NCBI GenBank assembly: GCA_000437355.1
Contig: FR899764.1
Span: 42,008 to 106,007, forward strand
Origin: Firmicutes bacterium CAG:460
GTDB lineage: Bacteria > Bacillota_I > Bacilli_A > RF39 > UBA660
Direction of reading: 5' to 3'
Length of the DNA: 64,000 bases
Positions 47,214-55,650 of this stretch are shown in pieces (position 1 is the stretch's first letter; each line of letters starts with the position of its first letter). A program made the translations under genes and the position numbers. The notes beneath the pieces were generated by a model. That model was not told where the DNA came from and made no database searches. It saw only the letters and a program-made list of their open reading frames with translations.

Positions 47214-48172
47214 TTACTTACCTCCGTTTTAGTAAATCCACGATATTCCCATAATGGAAATTCATCTCTTATTTTAGATATTTCTTGTAACATCTTATTT
47301 TTTAACTTTTCACCTTTAAACTCAAATAAACTAACTATTGTTTCTTCAAGGTTTTTGTAAGCAATTTCTTCTTCATTTAATGAATTGTATAAATATGGTA
47401 TTACTATATTATCATCAATAAACTTTATATCTTTATTTTTAAATACATAAAAGTTTTTTAATGTTTTAATTAATTTTTTATAAGCTTTAATATTATGGTG
47501 ATAAATATTTTTCCCCATTTCTACGTAAACTTTATTGGTAAATTGTTTATAATTACTATCTTTAAAATATTTATTTATTCTTTTTTTACTACTTAGTTTA
47601 ATACTAACAAGCATTTTTTCTTCAATCTTATAATCTTTTTTATAATAAAAATCTAGTTTAGGAATAACTATTTCTTTATCTTCAGTTCCACTAGTTATAA
47701 AAGAAAAATATTCTTTACTTACAACACCATATGCAATTATTACTCCATTAGCTAAATCATAAATTCTATTCCATTTTTTTACATAATTTTGTATTTCTTT
47801 ATTTTTAAAACAGTTTTTGAAGTCTAAATCATTTGGAACTTCTAAATTATCATTTTGAAATATAATAAAACAATCTTTTAAATAATTTATTAATTCTTTA
47901 TGTTCATTTAATGTTTTTGTATCATTCTTCTTTAAAATTTTCTTTAAATCTTCATAATCTTTTAAATCTAATGACATAATTATATATTTTAAATAATTAT
48001 CTTTAACATTTACTATATTATTAATTAATATATCTTTTTTAGATTTTGTATCTGAGATTTTTTCACATTCAAAAATATCACATAGCTTATTGTAAATTGT
48101 GATTATTTTTACTAATTCTTCTTTTTTTAACTTTGTTAAATATTCTTTATAATTAATTCCAATTTCTAACAT
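47210..48172 (-). CDS. Conserved hypothetical protein (320 aa)
   Basis: A 320-residue soluble, lysine- and asparagine-rich protein. The N-terminal 50 residues (LTKLKKEELVKIITIYNKLC, then KSKKDILINNIV) look like a SAP or Rho-N-type helix pair. The middle (YDLANGVIIAYGVVSKEYFS) may form a globular domain; the rest is helical. I recognise no family. It overlaps the prepilin gene and is probably cotranscribed with it. Confidence 0.55.
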   Translation of the reverse strand: MLEIGINYKEYLTKLKKEELVKIITIYNKLCDIFECEKISDTKSKKDILINNIVNVKDNYLKYIIMSLDLKDYEDLKKILKKNDTKTLNEHKELINYLKDCFIIFQNDNLEVPNDLDFKNCFKNKEIQNYVKKWNRIYDLANGVIIAYGVVSKEYFSFITSGTEDKEIVIPKLDFYYKKDYKIEEKMLVSIKLSSKKRINKYFKDSNYKQFTNKVYVEMGKNIYHHNIKAYKKLIKTLKNFYVFKNKDIKFIDDNIVIPYLYNSLNEEEIAYKNLEETIVSLFEFKGEKLKNKMLQEISKIRDEFPLWEYRGFTKTEVSK

Positions 48173-48258
48173 GATATCACTTCCGTATATATTTTACCAA
48201 ATTTAAGAACTTTTTTCTATGGTAAATATGTGAAATTTTGTATTTTTTCATATAAATC

Positions 48259-48288
48259 AAAAAAAAGCAACACTTTTTTCGTGTTGTT
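48259..48288 (-). terminator. Rho-independent terminator after yqeY
   Basis: CAACAC-GAAAAAA-GTGTTG stem (48268-48286) followed leftward by eight T. Confidence 0.9.
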
Positions 48289-48735
48289 TTAATTTGACAT
48301 AATTTGTTCTTTAACTAATTTACTAACTAAAGACATATCTGCATTTTTACCTACAAGTAGTTCATTAACTTTTTTCATAACAAGTCCCATGTCTTTCATA
48401 CTTGTTGGTTTAACTTCATTAATTGCAGCTTCAACAACTTTTGTGATATCTTCTTTATTCATTTCTTCTGGTAAATAAACATCCAAAATAGCTATTTCTT
48501 TTTCTAAAGATTCAACAAGTTCTGCTTTATCATATTTTTTGTATTCTTCAAGTGAGTCTTTACGAACTTTAACTTGTTTTTTTAATACTGCAGCTACTTC
48601 ATTGTCATCTAGTTCATGTTTTTTAGCTATTTGTTCAAGTTGTAATGCACTTTTTAACATTCTAAGTACTGATAACTTAAATGTATCTTTTTCTTTCATT
48701 GCATTTTTTAAATCTTCATTAATTTTTTCGTACAT
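48289..48735 (-). CDS. GatB/YqeY-domain protein
   Basis: A 148-residue protein of the YqeY family: LKNAMKEKDTFKLSVLRMLK, KYDKAELVESLEKEIAILDV, then YLPEEMNKEDI and MKKVNELLVGKNADMSLVSK. It resembles the tRNA-binding tail of GatB and may act on tRNA-linked amidation, but function is not proven. It is in the common rpsU-yqeY pair, 2 bases downstream of rpsU. Confidence 0.9.
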   Translation of the reverse strand: MYEKINEDLKNAMKEKDTFKLSVLRMLKSALQLEQIAKKHELDDNEVAAVLKKQVKVRKDSLEEYKKYDKAELVESLEKEIAILDVYLPEEMNKEDITKVVEAAINEVKPTSMKDMGLVMKKVNELLVGKNADMSLVSKLVKEQIMSN

Positions 48736-48737
48736 TA

Positions 48738-48929
48738 TTAGCCTCGATTTCTTTTATGTGAGTTTTTAATTCCTTCTTTAATTTCATTTCTTCTTTTAAC
48801 GCCCGGTTTTTCATAGTGTTTTCTTTTTTTTATTTCAGAAGGGACTCCACTTCTTGCAACTTTTGCTTTAAACTTTTTTAATGCTAAATCAACATTCCCG
48901 TTTTGCACAACTACTTTTGTCAAATTCAT
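48738..48929 (-). CDS. rpsU: 30S ribosomal protein S21
   Basis: A 61-63 residue basic protein: TKVVVQNGNVDLALKKFKAK, ARSGVPSEIKKRKHYEKPGV then KRRNEIKEG. S21 binds near the 3' end of 16S rRNA. The ATG at 48929 lies only 2 bases after GGGAGG; a TTG two codons later (48923) has better spacing and gives MTKVVVQ. It leads the rpsU-yqeY operon. Confidence 0.93.
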   Translation of the reverse strand: MNLTKVVVQNGNVDLALKKFKAKVARSGVPSEIKKRKHYEKPGVKRRNEIKEGIKNSHKRNRG

Positions 48930-48956
48930 TCCCTCCCTTCTCGTTTATCAATACAT

Positions 48957-48985
48957 ATTATAACATCTGATTTTACCTTTATCAA
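48957..48985 (-). promoter_or_regulatory. Promoter of rpsU-yqeY
   Basis: Leftward TTGATA (48985-48980), 17-base spacer, TATAAT (48962-48957). Start near 48950, close to the rpsU start. Confidence 0.8.
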
Positions 48986-49039
48986 CATTTTTTCGCAAAA
49001 AATAAGCTTTTTTATTACTTTTTTTCATTATTCTGTACC

Positions 49040-49059
49040 AAAAAGGCTTAAGCCTTTTT
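49040..49059. terminator. Palindromic terminator after the bacteriocin-type operon
   Basis: Perfect 20-bp palindrome AAAAAGGCTTAAGCCTTTTT at 49040-49059, beginning in the stop codon of the first double-glycine peptide gene. It would end leftward transcripts before rpsU. Confidence 0.8.
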
Positions 49060-49216
49060 ATATTTTGCATAGATTTCTAGAAAATAATCTTCGTAAAGAT
49101 GAACCAATACTATAACCAATATCATAAGCGGTTCTTAAAATTCTTGCAACCGAATTAAAAAATGATGCTGATGCTCCACCTACTACTTGATCTAATTCAC
49201 GTTTTTCTAAATACAT
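49058..49216 (-). CDS. Double-glycine-leader peptide A, candidate two-peptide bacteriocin
   Basis: A 52-residue precursor not long enough for most gene finders. The leader MYLEKRELDQVVGG matches the class II consensus position by position (L at -12, E-L at -8/-7, V at -4, GG at -2/-1). The mature 38 residues, ASASFFNSVARILRTAYDIG then YSIGSSLRRLF, are cationic and amphipathic and contain GYSIG (a GxxxG motif). AAGGAGG precedes the ATG. The operon also has a second such peptide and a C39 exporter. No clear immunity gene identified. Confidence 0.78.
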   Translation of the reverse strand: MYLEKRELDQVVGGASASFFNSVARILRTAYDIGYSIGSSLRRLFSRNLCKI

Positions 49217-49231
49217 GTTTTTTCCTCCTTC

Positions 49232-49366
49232 CTAATTACATTTCACAGGATTAACCAATCCAGAAAAAAGTCCTAGAAAGAAAGACAATCCAGCGCCTAA
49301 AAGATACCATAATTTTTTTCCTCCTCCATTAATACTATCTAATTTTTCAAAACTTAATACTTCCAT
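49232..49366 (-). CDS. Double-glycine-leader peptide B, candidate two-peptide bacteriocin
   Basis: A 44-residue precursor. Leader MEVLSFEKLDSINGG has L-S at -12/-11, L at -7, I at -4 and GG at -2/-1. The mature 29 residues, GKKLWYLLGAGLSFFLGLFS then GLVNPVKCN, are a hydrophobic helix with a GLFSG GxxxG motif and a lone Cys. AAGGAGG lies 4 bases before the ATG. First of the two peptide genes and 9 bases after the accessory gene. Confidence 0.8.
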   Translation of the reverse strand: MEVLSFEKLDSINGGGKKLWYLLGAGLSFFLGLFSGLVNPVKCN

Positions 49367-49375
49367 TTTTCCTCC

Positions 49376-49777
49376 TTATAATATTATTTTTTTAAGTTTT
49401 TCCCATACTTTTTCTTCATCATATAAAACTTTCATCTTAAATACTTGATTTTCTTTTAAATTACTTTCTACTTGTAAATATACATCTTGATAATTTACTA
49501 AATTATCTTTATCTATAGAAAATTCTCCGACTTTATCTATGGTGGTTTTATATCTCTTACTACCTATAACTACGTATCTTATGTTATTTATCATATCAGG
49601 GGTATCGATATTTAGCCTTGTTATAATTTGTTTATCAAGAACATAGCCGTAAGTTTCTATCTCATCATACATTTTTAAATTTAAAATATAGATAAGTAAA
49701 CTAATAAGAAATATAGCAATAAAAATAATGAATAATCTAAATTTGTATTTTATATTTAATAAATCTAAGTATGACAT
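49376..49777 (-). CDS. Short accessory membrane protein of the bacteriocin exporter
   Basis: A 133-residue protein with one membrane helix (about 12-33, FRLFIIFIAIFLISLLIYIL) and a beta-rich outer domain (EIETYGYVLDKQIITRLNID, VYLQVESNLKENQVFKMKVL). Place and topology are those of the HlyD-like accessory factor (MesE/ComB type), but it is less than a third of their length and lacks the coiled-coil hairpin. It overlaps the exporter gene by 13 bases. Confidence 0.65.
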   Translation of the reverse strand: MSYLDLLNIKYKFRLFIIFIAIFLISLLIYILNLKMYDEIETYGYVLDKQIITRLNIDTPDMINNIRYVVIGSKRYKTTIDKVGEFSIDKDNLVNYQDVYLQVESNLKENQVFKMKVLYDEEKVWEKLKKIIL

Positions 49778-51813
49778 AATTTCCTTTCCAAAGTAACAAC
49801 TTTATCAAATATTTTTGGATATTTCTTATGTGAAATATAAAGAATAGTTTTATTTTTGAAATATTTTTTTATATTATTTATAATATTTAGCTCTAACTCT
49901 AAGTCAACTTCACTTAAAGCTTCATCCAACAACAAAACATTAAAATTATTAAGTAATGCCCTAGCTAAAATAATTCTTTGTTTCTCACCACCAGAGATAT
50001 TTTTTTCATCCGGCGAAATAAAAGTATTATAACGTAGTGGCCTTTTCTTAACAATCTCATCTATCTTACATAATTTACAAATACGTTGAAAATCGTTTTC
50101 ACTTACTTCTTTTCCTAAAACAATATTTTCTTTGATAGTTCCTGATGTAATATTTTCTTCTTGATTAATATAAATTATATTATTTCTAATAGTTTCTATA
50201 TTTAAATCTTTTATATCGATATTTCCTAAAGTAATACATCCATCATAATCATCAATATATTTATTTAAAATATTACATACTGTTGATTTACCACAACCTG
50301 ATGGACCTTTTAGTAAATAGAAACTTCCTTCAGGTATAGATATGTTAAAATCATTAATTGTTTTTTCATATTTGTTGTAAGAATATGATAAATGTTTAAT
50401 ATTTATTTCATGGTTGTCTAATTCTTCACTCTTGCCTAGTTTTTCGACATCCAAACTTAAAAAGTCATTTATTTTAGAAATTGTTGCTTTCATATAACTA
50501 TACTTTGGAATGCTATCTATTATATTTTTTAGGGGATCAACAAATAATGACAATAGAGTATTAAATGTAATTATATTTATTAACTCTAATTTGTTCATAT
50601 AAACTAGATAAAGCCCATAAGTATTTATTATAAAGAAACCCATTTCATAAACAATACTTTTAAAAGTTTTTTCTTTATTTAAAATGATATTAAATAAGTA
50701 GTTATTGTATAGGTAAGTTGTTAAATTTTTTTCAATTTTTTTTAAAGCATGAGTGATAATGTTTAAGTTCTTGATACTATTAAACATTTTAACATCTTCG
50801 ATTAAATTGTTGTTAAATTCTGATTCATAAGAAATATTTTCATATGCTTTCTTAAAAATCATTTTACTAAATACTATGCCCACTAATAAATAAATAAGCA
50901 ACATCAAAAAAAGTATGAAAAACAAATTTTTACTTATATTAATTAATAGTGGTATGGTTATAAACACTAGTATTAAATCAAGTGTTGAAGTAATAAATAT
51001 TTCAGTGATAATATTTTTAACACTTTTTAAATCATTTACTCGAGATACAATTTCTCCCGCGTTTCTTGAGTTTATAACCCTTAAAGGAAGATTATATAAA
51101 TGAGTGAGAAAGTCACTATTAAGTAGACAGTCAATATTTTTATTCAAATGATTTTCTAAGTATGTTCTATAATAAGAAAGACTTATTTTTAAGATAGTGA
51201 ACAATAAAAATATCATAACAATTACTTTTAAGTATTGGAATGTGTATGCCCCTCCTATAAAAGAGAACAATACTTGAAAATAGTAACCAAGTGATATGGT
51301 TAAGAACATGAGTAAAATGCTTGTCAAAATAATTATTTTTACCAACTTTTTCTCAGATTTTAAAATGGATTTAAATATTTTAAAAATAGTTATTTTATTT
51401 TTTAAAACAATTATTTTTCTTTTTGGATAAAACAATATTATTACTTTACTCCATTCTTCCATGAATTCATTTATCTTTTTTACCACCTTACCTTTCGCTG
51501 GGTCCATTATGATAATTTTGTCTTTAGTGATTTTTTCAATAACTACATAATGAGAATATCCTTTTTTTAAATTCATGTGTGCTATCGCTGGAAATTGTTT
51601 GATATCTTTAACGCTATTTAGTTTTACTCCAGTTGCTTCAAATCCATATTTGGTACTTGCTAAGATTAAATTCAAGGCAGTTGTACCTTCAACTGTGGTT
51701 TTAGCATCTAACCTTATTTTTTCTAAAGGTACATTTCCTTTATAGTGTTTAATAATCGATGCTAGGCAACATACTCCACAATCTTTTTCATCTCGTTGAC
51801 GTACTACTTTCAT
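49765..51813 (-). CDS. Peptidase-containing ABC exporter (C39, bacteriocin type)
   Basis: A 682-residue PCAT that cuts the leader and exports the peptide. C39 domain: catalytic Cys12 in QRDEKDCGVCCLASI, His88 in YSHYVVIEK, Asp104 in IMDPAKG. About six membrane helices follow (about 150-420). ATPase: Walker A LLKGPSGCGKSTVCN, signature ISGGEKQR, Walker B VLLLDEAL and ISHKK. ATG at 51813 follows AAGGGAGA. First gene of the leftward operon. Confidence 0.93.
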   Translation of the reverse strand: MKVVRQRDEKDCGVCCLASIIKHYKGNVPLEKIRLDAKTTVEGTTALNLILASTKYGFEATGVKLNSVKDIKQFPAIAHMNLKKGYSHYVVIEKITKDKIIIMDPAKGKVVKKINEFMEEWSKVIILFYPKRKIIVLKNKITIFKIFKSILKSEKKLVKIIILTSILLMFLTISLGYYFQVLFSFIGGAYTFQYLKVIVMIFLLFTILKISLSYYRTYLENHLNKNIDCLLNSDFLTHLYNLPLRVINSRNAGEIVSRVNDLKSVKNIITEIFITSTLDLILVFITIPLLINISKNLFFILFLMLLIYLLVGIVFSKMIFKKAYENISYESEFNNNLIEDVKMFNSIKNLNIITHALKKIEKNLTTYLYNNYLFNIILNKEKTFKSIVYEMGFFIINTYGLYLVYMNKLELINIITFNTLLSLFVDPLKNIIDSIPKYSYMKATISKINDFLSLDVEKLGKSEELDNHEINIKHLSYSYNKYEKTINDFNISIPEGSFYLLKGPSGCGKSTVCNILNKYIDDYDGCITLGNIDIKDLNIETIRNNIIYINQEENITSGTIKENIVLGKEVSENDFQRICKLCKIDEIVKKRPLRYNTFISPDEKNISGGEKQRIILARALLNNFNVLLLDEALSEVDLELELNIINNIKKYFKNKTILYISHKKYPKIFDKVVTLERKLCHT

Positions 51814-51904
51814 TCTAATTTCTCCCTTCGTATATATATATTTCCTAAAAGGGTCAAATTTTTGCACTTTTTTTGAAAGTTTTCGAAAAAAATTTTTTTA
51901 AAAC

Positions 51905-51930
51905 ATTAAAAAAACCCGTAAATACAGGGC
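51905..51930 (-). terminator. Terminator between the beta-sandwich gene and the exporter operon
   Basis: CCC-T-GTA and TACGGG pair (51915-51929) followed leftward by seven T. Confidence 0.7.
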
Positions 51931-51934
51931 AAAA

Positions 51935-52333
51935 TCACCTAATTTTTTTTTTGTGAAAAATTAACCAAAATGTAAACAAAATGACAATTATATTTACAAA
52001 AACAATGACAAATGGGCTAATTTCAAAATTTTGGTGCTCAGACTGAGTATTTTTGGTTGTATCTATTTCAGCAAAAACAGTATTAATTTTTTTCTTATAA
52101 ATTTCCAAACTATACATATTTTTTTTATTATTACTTGTTACTTCTATAAACACATAATTTAGTCCATAATCTAAATTATCATTATTTAATATATTAACTA
52201 AATCTCCCTCATTACATTTATAATCTATTTCTAATTTAGTTACATCTTCAGCAATCTCTACCGTATAATTATTAACATATTTATCAAATTTTAATGGCAT
52301 GTCACCATTTAATATCTTTAAATCTAAAAGCAC
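51935..52333 (-). CDS. Cadherin-like beta-sandwich domain protein with C-terminal membrane anchor
   Basis: A 132-residue protein. The first 80 residues (LKFDKYVNNYTVEIAEDVTK then LEIDYKCNEGDLVNIL and NNKKNMYSLEIYKKK) fit the cadherin-like beta-sandwich family (PF12733 type). A linker and one C-terminal membrane helix (about 108-128) end in HKKKIR. GTG start after GGGTGA. There is no signal peptide, so the orientation of the domain is unclear. It is separated from the exporter by a terminator, so an immunity role is only a guess. Confidence 0.6.
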   Translation of the reverse strand: MLLDLKILNGDMPLKFDKYVNNYTVEIAEDVTKLEIDYKCNEGDLVNILNNDNLDYGLNYVFIEVTSNNKKNMYSLEIYKKKINTVFAEIDTTKNTQSEHQNFEISPFVIVFVNIIVILFTFWLIFHKKKIR

Positions 52334-52368
52334 ACTATTTCACCCATAAATAGTGTGCTCAAAAATTT

Positions 52369-53448
52369 CTAAATTATTTTTAAAAGTATCTCATTTGAAA
52401 CATAAATATAAATTGGATTAATATAAAGGCTTCCTTTTTTCTTAATTAATTCTTTACTTTTTAAAAGTGGTTCTATATTATAAGCTTTTTCTAGCTCAAT
52501 TCCAAACTTTTTTTTGAAATTTTCTAAATTAATTCCATCAAACTTTCTTAAACCTAACATTATTTCATAATCCATTTTTTCTTTTTCACCGATTATTTCC
52601 TTTTCTTTGACCCAGTTACCTAGTAAATAATCTTTTAAATTTTTTGTATTTGTATACCTTATTTTATCAATATATCCACTGGCACCAAGACCAAAACCGT
52701 AATATTCTTCATTATTCCAGTAAACTAAATTATGTTTACTTTCATAACCAGGAATAGCAAAATTACTTATCTCATAATGATGGGCATTACTTAATTTTTC
52801 AGTAATGTATTTATACATCTCATAATCTAATTCTTCTTCTATTTCACTAACACCATTTACATATGCTTTTGTATGGCTTTCTAATATTAAACTATAAGTA
52901 CTAATGTGATTGGGATTTAGTTTTAAAAATAAAGATAAATCTTTTTTTAATGCTTTTAAAGTTTCACCAGGTATAGCATACATTAAATCTAAATTAATGT
53001 TATCAAAACCTAATTTTCTACACAAAGTAATTTTTTCTAAAGCATCATTAAAATCAGCATTTCTTTCCATAAATTTTAATTTTTCTTTATCAAATGATTC
53101 TATACCAATACTTAATCTATTTACCCTATAACTTTTTAATAATAATAACAATTCTTCATTTATATCCTCTAAATTACATTCAAAAGTAAATTCTTCTAAA
53201 TAATTTTTATTAATTGTATCGAGCATATTAAGAAGACTTTTTATTTCATCTATACTTAAAGCACTTGGAGTTCCTCCCCCGATATAAATAGTTTTAATTT
53301 CTTCTCCCATGTATCTATCGTTTATTTCATTTTTCAGAGCTTTTAAGTACGCATATGCCCATTTTTCATTATATATAAACTTACAAAAATCACAGTAGGA
53401 ACAAATATTTTTACAAAACGGAATATGAATATAAATTGAAGAAGCCAT
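52369..53448 (-). CDS. hemW: Radical SAM heme chaperone HemW
   Basis: A 359-residue radical SAM protein. SIYIHIPFCKNICSYCDFCK carries the CxxxCxxC cluster motif (here C-K-N-I-C-S-Y-C). YIGGGTPSALS and the C-terminal HemN-like domain (LGLRKFDGINLENFKKKFG) fit HemW. It was long called oxygen-independent coproporphyrinogen oxidase-like; HemW is now regarded as a heme carrier. lepA is 2.2 kb upstream, with three paralogues inserted between. Confidence 0.9.
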   Translation of the reverse strand: MASSIYIHIPFCKNICSYCDFCKFIYNEKWAYAYLKALKNEINDRYMGEEIKTIYIGGGTPSALSIDEIKSLLNMLDTINKNYLEEFTFECNLEDINEELLLLLKSYRVNRLSIGIESFDKEKLKFMERNADFNDALEKITLCRKLGFDNINLDLMYAIPGETLKALKKDLSLFLKLNPNHISTYSLILESHTKAYVNGVSEIEEELDYEMYKYITEKLSNAHHYEISNFAIPGYESKHNLVYWNNEEYYGFGLGASGYIDKIRYTNTKNLKDYLLGNWVKEKEIIGEKEKMDYEIMLGLRKFDGINLENFKKKFGIELEKAYNIEPLLKSKELIKKKGSLYINPIYIYVSNEILLKII

Positions 53449-53450
53449 TT

Positions 53451-54026
53451 TTATACCCCGCGACTTTTATGACTATTACTATTGTAGTAAAAGTCTGATA
53501 TATAATTAAAGTCGGAAACTAAATTAGTATAATCATCTTCAAGCTTTCTTACTCTTTTAGCATATCTATGTCTATCTAATTTAAAAATATCTGCTGTTTG
53601 AGTAACTGACAACATATATTTAATTTGATATTTTAAAATAACTAAAATTTGTTCATCGGTTAAAGTTTTTATTGTTGCAGGTCTTTTAGCAAGGTTAATA
53701 GCTTTTTTATCGGATAATTCATGTAAAATAATAGAAATTGCTTCTCTATCTTTAGCTTCATATGCTTGACATAATCTATTATAAAAATCTAAAAAATCAT
53801 TTATAGCTACATCTTGTCTTTTCATACCATTTTTAAAAATTCTTTGAACAGATTCATAATATTTTGTACCTCTATTAATTAGTTCATTATATAATGTTTC
53901 TTTATCAAAGCCAGTTAACATACTTATAGCATCAAGGTTAAGACCAAAAGTCAAAATACATTGACTTAAAAATATATTTCTTTTTTCTTTAGTTGGAAAC
54001 ATTAGATATAAATATTTAATATTCAT
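53451..54026 (-). CDS. Paralogue A of a new tandem family (191 aa)
   Basis: A 191-residue protein made of one domain shared with the next two genes: FPTKEKRNIFLSQCILTFGL at the start, then TLTDEQILVILKYQIKYMLS and HRYAKRVRKLEDDYTNLVSD followed by FNYISDFYY. Two HTH-like segments can be made out (LDAISMLTGFDKETLYNELI and TADIFKLDRHRYAKRVRKL). It may bind DNA, but this is inference. Separated from paralogue B by one base. Confidence 0.65.
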   Translation of the reverse strand: MNIKYLYLMFPTKEKRNIFLSQCILTFGLNLDAISMLTGFDKETLYNELINRGTKYYESVQRIFKNGMKRQDVAINDFLDFYNRLCQAYEAKDREAISIILHELSDKKAINLAKRPATIKTLTDEQILVILKYQIKYMLSVTQTADIFKLDRHRYAKRVRKLEDDYTNLVSDFNYISDFYYNSNSHKSRGV

Positions 54027-54027
54027 A

Positions 54028-54603
54028 TTATCTTCCTCCTTTTTGTAAATAATTTTTATAATTAATTTCTGTTAAAGCTTCATATTGAGAAACTAAAACT
54101 GGATATTTTTCTCTTAAACTTTGAACTCTAGGAATGTAAGATGAATGATGAACTTGAAATATTTTTTCAATTTTGGCAGTACTTAGTAAATATTTTAATT
54201 GGTATTTTAAAATAATTAAAACATCTTCTTCACTTAATCTATTTACACCATTTTTTCTTTTTTTAATTACGCTCATTGCATCTTTATCACTAATAACATT
54301 GAGTAATTCAATTATTTTTTCTTTATCTTTTTTCTTATTAGCTTCTACTAACTCATTAAAAAATTCTATAAATTCTTTTTTAGCGTCTTCTTGTACGTTC
54401 ATTCCTAGTTCAAATAAAGTTAATAAAGAACTGTACATATAGTCTGTAGCATATAATAATTCACCATAGATTTTTTCTTTATTTTCACCTAAAATTTCAG
54501 CCAAAGTTTCTAACCTTAATCCAAATGTTAAGGAACAATTTATTATAAACTTTCTTCTTTTTTCGACATTTGGAAACATTAAATATAGATATTTAGTGTT
54601 CAT
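54028..54603 (-). CDS. Paralogue B of a new tandem family (191 aa)
   Basis: Same domain as paralogues A and C: FPNVEKRRKFIINCSLTFGL, RLSEEDVLIILKYQLKYLLS and SSYIPRVQSLREKYPVLVSQ. More diverged than A from C. Likely arisen by tandem duplication. Cotranscribed with the other two. Confidence 0.65.
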   Translation of the reverse strand: MNTKYLYLMFPNVEKRRKFIINCSLTFGLRLETLAEILGENKEKIYGELLYATDYMYSSLLTLFELGMNVQEDAKKEFIEFFNELVEANKKKDKEKIIELLNVISDKDAMSVIKKRKNGVNRLSEEDVLIILKYQLKYLLSTAKIEKIFQVHHSSYIPRVQSLREKYPVLVSQYEALTEINYKNYLQKGGR

Positions 54604-54606
54604 AAT

Positions 54607-55650
54607 CTACCTTCTTTCTTGATTTTTACGACTATTCATATAATAAAAGTCTGATAAATAATCAAAATCTGATACTAGTTTTGGATATTTTTCTTGTAAT
54701 TTTCTTACTCTTCTGGCATAATTACTGTTCTCAATATGAAATATTGTTTCAATTTGCATAGCACTTAACATATATTTAATTTGATATTTTAGAATAGTTA
54801 AAATTTCTTCATCTGTTAAGATTTGAAGTTTACTTAAATCTCTTTTAGCGATTTTTTTAGCTTCTTTATCAGATATTTCTTCTAAAACTATAGTTATTTT
54901 ATTTTTATCTTTTGTAAGAGAGGCTACTTTTAATCTTTCAAAAAAGCTTTCAAACTCCATAACTGCTTCTTGTTGGTGTTTCATACCATGTTTAAATACA
55001 TTTGATATGTATGTATAAAGTTGATTACCAGATTCTATTTCTTTAGCTAAAATTTCAACATCTTTACCTAATAAATGTGATAAAGTTTCTAATCTTAAAC
55101 CAAAAGTTAGAATACAATTTGTTAAAAAATTAATTCTTTTTTGTCTAGTTGGAAACATTTGATATAATTGAGATACAAAATTCTTTCGCTTTTCTTCTTC
55201 AAGTTTTGCAGAAAAACTGGGAAAAATACTTAAACTATGAACTTTTAAAGTTTCATTTACATACTTAACCATATCTTTTGTTACCACTCTCGGAGCAATT
55301 TCACTAAGTTCTTTTAGCCTTTTAGTTAAATCACGGTAAATTGTATTTTCTGTACTGTCTAAAATTGTAGCAATTTCAGAAATAGTCTTTCCTTCTTCAA
55401 CTAATAATCTGTAAGCTTCTAACACTCTTAATCTTACAGTTTCATCCTCAATTGTTTTTTCTTTATTATCCAATATCTTTTCCATAACTTTTTCATATTT
55501 TGAAGCATCAGCATATTTTAATTTATTAGTTAGATTATTTCTAACAGTAATATGTGACTTACCTATTATTTCTGCTATTTCTCTTAAAGATTTACCTGAA
55601 AGGTAAAGGTCTGCTTGATTTATAATATAACTTTTTTCTTCTTCACTCAT
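54607..55650 (-). CDS. Paralogue C: two SpoIIID-like HTH domains fused to the tandem-family domain (347 aa)
   Basis: Residues 1-60 (IINQADLYLSGKSLREIAEI then IGKSHITVRNNLTNKLKYAD) and 65-140 (LRVLEAYRLLVEEGKTISEI then ATILDSTENTIYRDLTKRL) each look like SpoIIID, a sporulation mother-cell regulator with a single such unit. Residues 165-345 are the domain of paralogues A and B. It starts at ATG overlapping the lepA stop. It is probably a DNA-binding regulator with the other two as partners or relatives. Confidence 0.72.
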   Translation of the reverse strand: MSEEEKSYIINQADLYLSGKSLREIAEIIGKSHITVRNNLTNKLKYADASKYEKVMEKILDNKEKTIEDETVRLRVLEAYRLLVEEGKTISEIATILDSTENTIYRDLTKRLKELSEIAPRVVTKDMVKYVNETLKVHSLSIFPSFSAKLEEEKRKNFVSQLYQMFPTRQKRINFLTNCILTFGLRLETLSHLLGKDVEILAKEIESGNQLYTYISNVFKHGMKHQQEAVMEFESFFERLKVASLTKDKNKITIVLEEISDKEAKKIAKRDLSKLQILTDEEILTILKYQIKYMLSAMQIETIFHIENSNYARRVRKLQEKYPKLVSDFDYLSDFYYMNSRKNQERR

